Source of the DNA: UBA4717 sp002404395
GTDB lineage: Bacteria; Bacillota; Clostridia; Oscillospirales; CAG-272
Direction: 5' to 3'
DNA length: 8,935 nucleotides
Assembly (NCBI GenBank): GCA_937902275.1
Contig: CALFNW010000081.1
Span: 1 to 8,935, forward strand
Shown here: positions 1-4,518 of the stretch, in pieces
Numbering within the stretch: the first letter of the stretch is position 1
Layout: each line of letters begins with the position of its first letter
Made by a program: the position numbers and the translations under genes
Notes under the pieces: generated by a model
Database searches by the model: none
The model's input: the letters and a program-made list of their open reading frames with translations, nothing else
What the model was told of the DNA's origin: nothing

Positions 1-1
1 T

Positions 2-331
2 CAGGCTACATCAAGCGATGATAAGCTCAACTTCGTCGCGGCGCATGAAGTCGCAGAGGGTTACAAACTGCTTGAGCGCGGAGTGCTGATGTCGGGCACA
101 CGGTATGATGATTCGGTATTCAAGATCACCAATGAAGATATCATCAAAGGCAAGATCGAAAATCCGACCAATGAGGCAACCGGAATATACATGGTCTCCA
201 AGGGCAGTCTTAAGAGCAAGTCGACATGGTACGGCAGAGCATACATGATAGTTGAAGATAATACCACTAAGGCTGTCACTGTCATCTATGCCGACGACAT
301 TATTTCGGGAACATACACTCCCGAAGCTTAA
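2..331 (+). CDS. C-terminal end of an unrecognised protein (5' end outside window)
   Basis: An open frame enters from the left edge and runs without a stop to TAA at 329-331, giving the last 109 residues of a protein whose start is not in the window. A GTG at 83 exists in frame, but coding sequence continues unbroken upstream of it and I see no clear ribosome binding site, so it is not taken as the start. The visible part is polar and soluble-looking, rich in Ser, Thr, Lys and Asp, with alternating hydrophobic stretches such as AYMIVEDNTTKAVTVIYADD that suggest beta strands. It has no membrane segment, no cysteines and no motif I recognise. The gene ends just before the hairpin at 361-386. 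The family is unknown to me; an extracellular or surface-associated domain is possible but only a guess. Confidence 0.6.
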   Translation, partial: QATSSDDKLNFVAAHEVAEGYKLLERGVLMSGTRYDDSVFKITNEDIIKGKIENPTNEATGIYMVSKGSLKSKSTWYGRAYMIVEDNTTKAVTVIYADDIISGTYTPEA

Positions 332-360
332 ATTTTGCCATACTCTCCTCCATATAGAAA

Positions 361-386
361 GGGGCTGCGGAATTTTCCGCAGCCCC
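361..386. terminator. Convergent hairpin terminator between the partial CDS and the DtxR-family gene
   Basis: GGGGCTGCGG (361-370), loop AATTTT, CCGCAGCCCC (377-386) forms a perfect 10-bp GC-rich stem. It is followed on the plus strand by GATTTATT and on the minus strand by TTTCTATAT, so T-tracts are short on both sides. It sits 30 bases after the stop of the rightward gene and about 70 bases after the stop of the leftward regulator gene, which fits a shared bidirectional terminator. The weak T-tracts are the main doubt. Confidence 0.75.
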
Positions 387-456
387 GATTTATTCGGGTA
401 TGTCCAAACGGTACCGAACTTATTTTATCAAAGCTTCGTATTTGCAAAAGTCTACG

Positions 457-831
457 CTATTTATTGTTGTTTTTGAGTTTGCCGACGTGACGTTTTATTG
501 CGTCAAACGAGGCATCGCTGATGTCGTGCTCGATCTTGCATGCGTCCTCGGCGGCGGTCTTTTCGTCAACTCCGAGCGAGGTGAGGCATTTGGTAAGCAG
601 TGTATGACGTTCATATATTTTACTTGCAATTTCAAGTCCGGCATCGGTAAGCGTGAGATGACCCTCAGGACTTACCTTGACATATTCGCCGTGCTTCAGA
701 AGTCCGATCGCACGGCTTACGCTCGGCTTTGAAAAGCCCATGTATTCTCCGACGTCTATCGAGCGGACGTATGCGGACTTTTTTGACAGTACATATATGG
801 TTTCGAGATACATTTCGCCCGATTCCTGCAT
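457..831 (-). CDS. DtxR/MntR-family metal-dependent transcriptional regulator (124 aa)
   Basis: Metal-sensing DNA-binding repressor of the DtxR/MntR family, expected to repress metal-uptake genes when loaded with Fe(II) or Mn(II). The start is ATG at 831, preceded on the minus strand by AAGGAGGTG with 6 bases of spacing; an ATG further upstream lacks this site. Residues 1-62 form the winged helix-turn-helix (GEMYLETIYVL at 5-15, recognition region SKPSVSRAIGLL at 34-45, wing at 54-62). Residues 63-124 form the metal-binding and dimerisation domain. The protein ends there, as in MntR-type short members, so the SH3-like third domain of DtxR is absent. By alignment by eye to DtxR, the primary-site ligands are Met7 (DtxR Met10), Cys98 (Cys102), Glu101 (Glu105) and His102 (His106), with His76 matching His79. 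The Met/Cys pair resembles iron-type sensors; Mn-type MntR has Asp8 and Glu99 there. No transporter gene adjoins it. Confidence 0.9.
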   Translation of the reverse strand: MQESGEMYLETIYVLSKKSAYVRSIDVGEYMGFSKPSVSRAIGLLKHGEYVKVSPEGHLTLTDAGLEIASKIYERHTLLTKCLTSLGVDEKTAAEDACKIEHDISDASFDAIKRHVGKLKNNNK

Positions 832-865
832 ATGCGCACCTCCTTCATTATAAATAGTTTTGCAT

Positions 866-883
866 TTTATATCTGTATATAAA
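866..883. promoter_or_regulatory. Perfect 18-bp palindrome in the leader of the DtxR-family gene; candidate operator
   Basis: TTTATAT (866-872), CTGT, ATATAAA (877-883) is a perfect inverted repeat with 7-bp arms and a 4-bp centre. On the minus strand it lies at about +9 to +26 relative to the transcription start predicted from the TATAAT box at 898-903, where a bound dimer would block transcription. An autoregulatory operator for the DtxR-family protein is a natural inference from position and symmetry. The sequence does not match the classical TTAGGTTAGCCTAACCTAA iron box, and AT-only arms raise the chance of coincidence. Confidence 0.4.
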
Positions 884-897
884 CGATCTATGCGGAA

Positions 898-927
898 ATT
901 ATAGCACCGCAAAAATGAACGATTCAA
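898..927 (-). promoter_or_regulatory. Sigma-A-type promoter of the DtxR-family gene
   Basis: Read on the minus strand: TTGAAT (927-922), an 18-base spacer, then a perfect TATAAT (903-898). This predicts a start near 891 and a leader of about 60 nt ending in a strong ribosome binding site. The -35 matches consensus at four of six positions. It lies in the 121-bp gap after the Crp/Fnr gene, so the two regulators need not be co-transcribed. Confidence 0.6.
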
Positions 928-952
928 GAGCATTGCGGCAAATTTTTACGAT

Positions 953-1636
953 TTACAGCAGTTTTTTTAATTTTGAACGGTCAAGCACGGTTATCACGCC
1001 GCGTTTTGACTCGATAATACCGTCGTCGGAAAATCTTTTGAGCATTCTTGAAACCACCTCGCGCGCCGAACCGGTATTCACCGCGATCTGCTCGTGCGTT
1101 TGTTCTATCGTGTCCGAACCGCTCCGCAAGGTTTCGTCATATATGTATGAAGCAAGCCTTTTATCGAATCCCACGAACAGTATCTGCTGCATCGACCACA
1201 TGACGTCCGAAAAATGCTCTGCCGCAAGCTTATAGACAAAGCACTCGGCGTATATATTGCGGTTTTTGACTGTATTAAGTGCGGCGGCGTTTATGAGCGT
1301 AAGCTCGGTGTCGGTATCAGCGAGTACATGCACGTCGAAATTTATGCTTTTTATCACGCATGATGCCGACAGTACGCAAAGCTCTCCTTCTGAAAGCCGC
1401 ATAAGCATTATATCGCGGCCTTCCTCGGACTGCATACACACAGATATTCGTCCGTGCTTTACGATTATCATGCCGAGACATTCGCCGGTGCAGGTATGTA
1501 TATCTGCGCGTGCGGGATAAGTGACATCACGTGCGGTATCGGAAAGCAGGCGTTTGTCGGCTTCTTCAAGCTTATCCCAAAAGGGAAGAAACGCGGGTAG
1601 CTCCGAATAATAATTGTTTTTAAGTGCGCTGATCAC
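953..1636 (-). CDS. Crp/Fnr-family transcriptional regulator (227 aa)
   Basis: Dimeric DNA-binding regulator with an N-terminal cyclic-nucleotide-binding-type beta-barrel (about residues 15-125), a dimerisation helix (about 130-165) and a C-terminal winged helix-turn-helix. The HTH core is THEQIAVNTGSAREVVSRML at residues 180-199, followed by a GIIESKRGVITV wing. The start chosen is GTG at 1636: GGAGGT at 1644-1649 (minus strand) lies 7 bases before it. An in-frame ATG at 1672 would lie upstream of the transcription start predicted from the promoter at 1675-1703. Several cysteines (for example HTCTGEC near residues 47-52, and LCVLSASC) are typical of clostridial members of this group. The spacing does not match the four-cysteine FeS pattern of E. 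coli Fnr, and the effector is unknown. The gene is divergent from the liv operon, so it is a candidate regulator of it, but that link is inference. Confidence 0.88.
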   Translation of the reverse strand: MISALKNNYYSELPAFLPFWDKLEEADKRLLSDTARDVTYPARADIHTCTGECLGMIIVKHGRISVCMQSEEGRDIMLMRLSEGELCVLSASCVIKSINFDVHVLADTDTELTLINAAALNTVKNRNIYAECFVYKLAAEHFSDVMWSMQQILFVGFDKRLASYIYDETLRSGSDTIEQTHEQIAVNTGSAREVVSRMLKRFSDDGIIESKRGVITVLDRSKLKKLL

Positions 1637-1674
1637 GTGCCGTACCTCCGATAATTTCTGACAAATGTACATAA

Positions 1675-1703
1675 ATTATAACAATGCCGAAAGCAAAAGT
1701 CAA
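1675..1703 (-). promoter_or_regulatory. Sigma-A-type promoter of the Crp/Fnr-family gene
   Basis: On the minus strand: TTGACT (1703-1698), a 17-base spacer, then TATAAT (1680-1675), five of six and six of six matches to consensus. The predicted start near 1668 gives a leader of about 30 nt carrying GGAGGT before the GTG at 1636, so promoter, ribosome binding site and start codon agree with one another. Confidence 0.75.
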
Positions 1704-1766
1704 TACGCGATTTTGGCAGAACAAAGTGTTGTTTGGAGGAATAAAACAAAATTGATGAAAAAAATT

Positions 1767-1782
1767 ATTCAAAATCGTGAAT
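1767..1782. promoter_or_regulatory. Candidate Crp/Fnr-type dyad upstream of the liv promoter
   Basis: ATTCA (1767-1771), AAATCG, TGAAT (1778-1782) has the 5-6-5 inverted-repeat geometry of Crp/Fnr-family sites. Its centre (1774.5) is about 61.5 bases upstream of the liv start predicted from the -10 box, the classical class I activator position for CRP. The half-site is not the consensus of CRP or Fnr, and a 5-bp dyad in AT-rich DNA can easily be chance. Confidence 0.25.
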
Positions 1783-1800
1783 TTTTTCGTAACATTATAC

Positions 1801-1829
1801 TTTACAAACTTTTTTCTTTGTGATATAAT
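1801..1829 (+). promoter_or_regulatory. Strong extended -10 promoter of the liv operon
   Basis: TTTACA (1801-1806), a 17-base spacer and TATAAT (1824-1829), with TG at 1821-1822 giving an extended -10. The predicted transcription start is about 1835-1836, leaving a leader of about 210 nt before livJ. This is the only convincing rightward promoter upstream of livJ. I found no equally good promoter in the livJ-livH gap, so it probably serves the whole operon. Confidence 0.75.
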
Positions 1830-1831
1830 AC

Positions 1832-1904
1832 TCCAAAGACCATAATTTGTACTTGATTGATTTAAAGCGATAAAGTGCATGATACGCGGGGTCTTTGGAT
1901 TTTT
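1832..1904 (+). promoter_or_regulatory. Terminator-like long-range hairpin at the start of the liv leader (candidate attenuator)
   Basis: TCCAAAGACC (1832-1841) and GGTCTTTGGA (1890-1899) are perfect 10-base complements, and the right arm runs straight into TTTTT at 1900-1904. The 48-base interval contains a second, nested stem: TGTACTT (1848-1854) with AAGTGCA (1873-1879), which includes one G-U pair. The architecture resembles a small aptamer closed by a stem that doubles as an intrinsic terminator. If transcription starts at 1835-1836, the first three or four bases of the left arm are lost and about seven pairs remain. No T-box, SAM, purine, lysine or glycine riboswitch core was recognised. 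Confidence 0.4.
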
Positions 1905-2019
1905 ACATTTTGAGAAAAGTGCGGAGACGGTGCTTTCAGGCACGCTTTCGCCCGGGTATTCGAAAAATGCCGTGACATTGCTTTTTGCGGCAAAGCGAAA
2001 ATATCCGCTCATCATTTGA

Positions 2020-2034
2020 GTCGCCTACGGCGAC
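2020..2034 (+). promoter_or_regulatory. Hairpin immediately before the livJ ribosome binding site
   Basis: GTCGCC (2020-2025), loop TAC, GGCGAC (2029-2034) is a perfect 6-bp stem directly followed by ATGGAGGT, the livJ Shine-Dalgarno. An almost identically arranged hairpin with compensatory base changes precedes livH (3601-3615). It may protect the mRNA 5' side of the ribosome site or modulate initiation; the role is inferred from position only. Confidence 0.55.
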
Positions 2035-2046
2035 ATGGAGGTCATT

Positions 2047-3246
2047 ATGAAAAAGTTACTCGCAGTTGTACTTGCGCTTCTCATGCTCGTATCTGTAACG
2101 GCATGCGGAAAAGGCAATGCAGACAATTCCGACAGCCTCGCCGAAAACACTTCCGGCGAAAAGGTAGTCAAGATCGGTATTTATGAGCCTGCTTCGGGTT
2201 CAAACGGTGCAGGCGGAAAGCAGGAGACACTCGGTGCAAAATATGCAAACGAGGTTACTCCTACCGTTGATATCAACGGCGAAACCTACAAGGTCGAACT
2301 TGTTTATGTCGATAATGCTTCGTCGAACGACAAGGCTCCGACCGCTGCCGCTGAGCTTGTAAGCGCAGGCGTTTCGGTCGTGCTCGGTTCTTACGGTTCG
2401 GGCGTTTCGATCGCTGCATCTTCGGTATTTGAAGAAGCAGGCGTTCCTGCGATTGGTATTACCTGCACGAATCCTCAGGTAACCGAGGGCAACAGCCACT
2501 ACTTCAGAATCTGCTTCCTCGATCCTTTCCAGGGAACGGTTCTTGCTAACTATGCGTACAATGAGCTCGGATTTACCAAGGCATACACTCTTGCCGAAAA
2601 CGGCAATGACTATGACGAAGGTCTTGCTCACTACTTCACCGAAGCGTTCACCAAGCTCGGCGGAAGCGTTGAAAACGCAAACTTCCCCGAAAATACCGCT
2701 GACTTCAACTCGTACATTACCAATGCGGTAAACGACGGTGCGGAAGTTATCTTCGCTCCTACTTCGGCAAGCTATGCACAGCTTATCATTGAACAGGCTG
2801 CCGCTAAGGGTATTGATGCAACCATCATGGCGGGCGATACCTGGGACTCCAACCTTATCCTTGCAGCTGCAGAAGGCAAAGATGTTGACGTAAAGATCAC
2901 AACTTTCTATCAGGAAGGCGGTAACCCCGAATTCGATAAGAACTTCAAGGAATGGCTTGAAGCCGATCCTCAGAACATTACCGACAACGGCGGCAACAGC
3001 ATAGTTGCAGCTAACCCGGTTATGGCTTACGACGCATACAATGTTGCGCTTGAAGCGATCAAGCTTGCCGGATCGACCGATTCCAAGAAGATCATGGAAG
3101 CGCTTCCGAAGGTAGACTACACCGGCGTTACCGGTCACATCGTATTTGACGAGACCGGAGATGCGGTAAGAACTTCTGCATACATCAAGGTTGCCAACAC
3201 CGAAACCGGTCTTTGGGACTTTGTTAAGGAGCAGGGTATAGGCTGA
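2047..3246 (+). CDS. livJ: Branched-chain amino acid ABC transporter, substrate-binding lipoprotein
   Basis: Extracellular receptor of the HAAT-type importer that captures Leu, Ile, Val or a related amino acid and delivers it to LivHM. The start is ATG at 2047, with GGAGGT at 2037-2042; an in-frame ATG at 2035 overlaps that site and is rejected. The 399-residue protein begins with a lipoprotein signal peptide: a KK pair, a hydrophobic core at 4-17, and the lipobox SVTAC with Cys20 as the lipidated residue. A Ser/Asn-rich linker (22-37) follows, then a two-lobed type 1 periplasmic-binding fold (about 39-397). The ligand-pocket stretch LGSYGSGVSIAASS lies at 113-126, and ITCTNP at 138-143 with FRICFLDPFQG at 153-163 matches the family's lobe 1 signature. 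Its codon choice (AAC, ACC, GTT, GAA) is more restricted than in neighbouring genes, as expected of a highly expressed gene. Substrate specificity cannot be fixed from sequence; related members also bind aliphatic amides or urea. Confidence 0.92.
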   Translation: MKKLLAVVLALLMLVSVTACGKGNADNSDSLAENTSGEKVVKIGIYEPASGSNGAGGKQETLGAKYANEVTPTVDINGETYKVELVYVDNASSNDKAPTAAAELVSAGVSVVLGSYGSGVSIAASSVFEEAGVPAIGITCTNPQVTEGNSHYFRICFLDPFQGTVLANYAYNELGFTKAYTLAENGNDYDEGLAHYFTEAFTKLGGSVENANFPENTADFNSYITNAVNDGAEVIFAPTSASYAQLIIEQAAAKGIDATIMAGDTWDSNLILAAAEGKDVDVKITTFYQEGGNPEFDKNFKEWLEADPQNITDNGGNSIVAANPVMAYDAYNVALEAIKLAGSTDSKKIMEALPKVDYTGVTGHIVFDETGDAVRTSAYIKVANTETGLWDFVKEQGIG

Positions 3247-3288
3247 GTCTACAGCTTGTTTGACTTGTAAAAAAGTAAATGAGGTAAA

Positions 3289-3319
3289 GAGGGCTTGGCA
3301 TATTTTTTGCAAAGCCCTC
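3289..3319 (+). terminator. Hairpin after livJ, possible partial terminator or mRNA 3'-end stabiliser
   Basis: GAGGGCTT (3289-3296) pairs with AAGCCCTC (3312-3319), extended inward by a G/A mismatch and a GC/GC pair, with a T-rich loop. It starts 42 bases after the livJ stop. No T-tract follows (GCCTTGGTTTAA), so it is unlikely to be a full intrinsic terminator. A similar intercistronic hairpin arrangement between a binding-protein gene and its permease genes is known for malE-malF in E. coli, where it raises the binding-protein share. Confidence 0.5.
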
Positions 3320-3326
3320 GCCTTGG

Positions 3327-3422
3327 TTTAATCCGTTATTTGCAATGCGTGATATATACGTGCACGGCGTGTATCCAACGATCCGCGCACGTATATGCGG
3401 GTATTGCAAATTACGGATCAAA
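3327..3422. repeat. Long imperfect inverted repeat (about 31 bp of pairing) in the livJ-livH gap
   Basis: The left arm 3327-3363 and right arm 3387-3422 are near-complementary. The outer block pairs 3327-3346 with 3403-3422, with only two mismatches (3330/3419 and 3337/3412). A small internal loop follows. The inner block pairs 3353-3363 with 3387-3397, including TACGTGC against GCACGTA. The 23-nt terminal region can add CGG/CCG (3365-3367 with 3383-3385). As RNA this is one long rod, and as DNA a possible cruciform. No flanking target duplication or transposase-like end was noticed, so a MITE origin is possible but unsupported. Confidence 0.7.
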
Positions 3423-3551
3423 TCCGACCGCTGCAAAAAACAGAGGCATGAATTCCGATACCCGTCAGGCGTTTTTGCGTTATCGCGTAGACGGAAAGGC
3501 GATGACTGACGGCACGGCTTTGAGTTTCTGACTATGCTTGTTTTGCACGGC

Positions 3552-3588
3552 TGCGAAAATCGGCAGAGTTGATTCGACGGTTTTCGCA
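3552..3588 (+). repeat. Stem-loop in the livJ-livH gap
   Basis: TGCGAAAATCG (3552-3562) pairs with CGGTTTTCGCA (3578-3588) over 11 positions including one G-U, around a 15-nt loop. It ends 12 bases before the livH-proximal hairpin. The T-run lies inside the stem rather than after it, so it does not look like a terminator on the plus strand. Confidence 0.5.
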
Positions 3589-3600
3589 TTGTCCGATTGA

Positions 3601-3615
3601 GCCGGCTGCGCCGGC
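3601..3615 (+). promoter_or_regulatory. Hairpin immediately before the livH start region
   Basis: GCCGGC (3601-3606), loop TGC, GCCGGC (3610-3615) is a perfect 6-bp stem followed by ATGGATGA. Its flanks (TTGAG before, CATGGA after) match those of the hairpin before livJ at 2020-2034, and two stem pairs differ by compensatory changes. The livH version is followed by a degenerate GGATGA instead of GGAGGT. Confidence 0.55.
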
Positions 3616-3628
3616 ATGGATGAATTTG

Positions 3629-4507
3629 ATGAATGTAACAATAGATCACCTTTTAGCCGGTATTTCGGCGGGCGGTCAATATGCCCTTATTGCTATCGGA
3701 TATACGATGGTTTACGGAATATTGCGGCTTATTAACTTTGCCCACGGCGATGTATTTATGGTCGCCGGCCTTATAATGGTATATGCTTCGGCATCCTACC
3801 CGCTTTACATTTCGATTCCGATCGTACTTATCGGAACCGTGATTCTCGGTGTGCTTATTGAGCGCGCCGCTTACAAACCGCTGCGCAGTGCTCCGAGAAT
3901 GTCGGTTATGATCTCGGCGATCGGCGTCAGCTACCTTTTGCAGAATCTTGCGCTTTACATAACCGGAGGTCTTGCGCAGACCTATCCGAGTATTCCGTGG
4001 ATCGCCGATACCATTACGCTTTTCGGCGCTACCACAAAGCGAGTTACTTTGGTCACGCCTATTCTCACGATCGTGCTTGTCGTAGCGCTCGTTTTGCTTA
4101 TACAGTATTCAAAGATAGGCATGGCTATGCGTGCGGTCTCCAAGGATTTTGAGACTTCACAGCTCATGGGAATCAAGATCAACTCTGTTATCAGCACGAC
4201 CTTTATAATCGGTTCGTTCCTTGCGGCGGTCGGCTCGATACTTTATTTTTCAAGCTATCAGTCGGTAGTTACAACGTCGGGTGCAATGCCGGGTCTTAAG
4301 GCATTTGTCGCGGCGGTGTTCGGCGGCATCGGTTCGATACCCGGCGCGGTCGTGGGAGCGTTTGTTATCGGTATTTGCGAAAACATAATCAAGTCGAGCA
4401 CCGATCTTTCAATATTCTCGGACGCATTTACGTTTGCGCTTCTTATAGTGATCCTCTGCGTCAGACCGACCGGTCTGTTCGGCGAGAAGACCACGGATAA
4501 AGTTTAA
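3629..4507 (+). CDS. livH: Branched-chain amino acid ABC transporter permease LivH
   Basis: Integral membrane permease that forms the translocation path with LivM. The hallmark GYTMVYGILRLINFAHGD lies at about residues 24-41, right after a first membrane segment, as in LivH homologues. The cytoplasmic coupling loop AMRAVSKDFETSQLMGIKIN lies at about 166-185 and contacts an ATPase. The C-terminal KAFVAAVFGGIGSIPGAVVG segment is also typical. About eight hydrophobic segments fit the family, and 292 residues is a usual length. The start is uncertain: ATG at 3629 (GGATGA at 3618-3623 as a weak ribosome site) is preferred over ATG at 3620, which has no visible site. Upstream TTG at 3569 would translate the hairpins and is rejected. 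It is the first gene of the tight livHMGF cluster, and its poor initiation site could limit permease synthesis. Confidence 0.9.
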   Translation: MNVTIDHLLAGISAGGQYALIAIGYTMVYGILRLINFAHGDVFMVAGLIMVYASASYPLYISIPIVLIGTVILGVLIERAAYKPLRSAPRMSVMISAIGVSYLLQNLALYITGGLAQTYPSIPWIADTITLFGATTKRVTLVTPILTIVLVVALVLLIQYSKIGMAMRAVSKDFETSQLMGIKINSVISTTFIIGSFLAAVGSILYFSSYQSVVTTSGAMPGLKAFVAAVFGGIGSIPGAVVGAFVIGICENIIKSSTDLSIFSDAFTFALLIVILCVRPTGLFGEKTTDKV

Positions 4508-4518
4508 GGAGGGCAAAT

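Larger units (their letters stand above)
3247..3628 (+). other. 382-nt structured non-coding gap between livJ and livH
   Basis: This stretch holds no gene I can support: short open frames in it lack ribosome binding sites and cross the inverted repeats. It holds at least four stem-loops in series: 3289-3319, the long imperfect inverted repeat 3327-3422, 3552-3588, and 3601-3615 just before livH. A further pair, CCGTCAG (3462-3468) with CTGACGG (3506-3512), may close another. No good sigma-A promoter is visible; TTGACT at 3260 lacks a -10 at proper spacing. The likely role is to partially terminate, process or stabilise mRNA so that livJ is made in excess of livHMGF. Confidence 0.6.

Noticed and set aside
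83..331. Complete small gene starting at GTG 83
   Set aside because: The frame is open back to the window edge and no clear ribosome site precedes 83; it is better read as the end of a larger gene.
907..938. CCGCAA / TTGCGG inverted repeat as terminator of the Crp/Fnr gene
   Set aside because: The stem is only 6 bp with a 20-nt loop and no T-tract on the minus strand, and it overlaps the promoter of the DtxR-family gene.
1620..2015. Leftward open frame across the Crp/Fnr-liv intergenic region
   Set aside because: It crosses both divergent promoters and the leader hairpin, has no ribosome site and overlaps the Crp/Fnr gene start.
1879..2019. A 46-codon open frame in the liv leader, ending just before the hairpin at 2020
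   Set aside because: Only a weak ribosome site precedes the ATG and its start lies inside the leader stem-loop. The peptide is not enriched for Leu, Ile or Val codons in a run, so a leader-peptide attenuator is not supported, though not excluded.
2200..3312. Long antisense open frame of 370 codons opposite livJ
   Set aside because: It lies opposite a clear binding-protein gene with signal peptide and good ribosome site. Lack of antisense stops follows from the codon bias of livJ; its translation is Cys/Arg/Val-rich with no recognisable domain and no ribosome site.
3295..3531. Open frame of 78 codons in the livJ-livH gap
   Set aside because: It runs through the long inverted repeat, has no ribosome site and its translation resembles nothing known to me.
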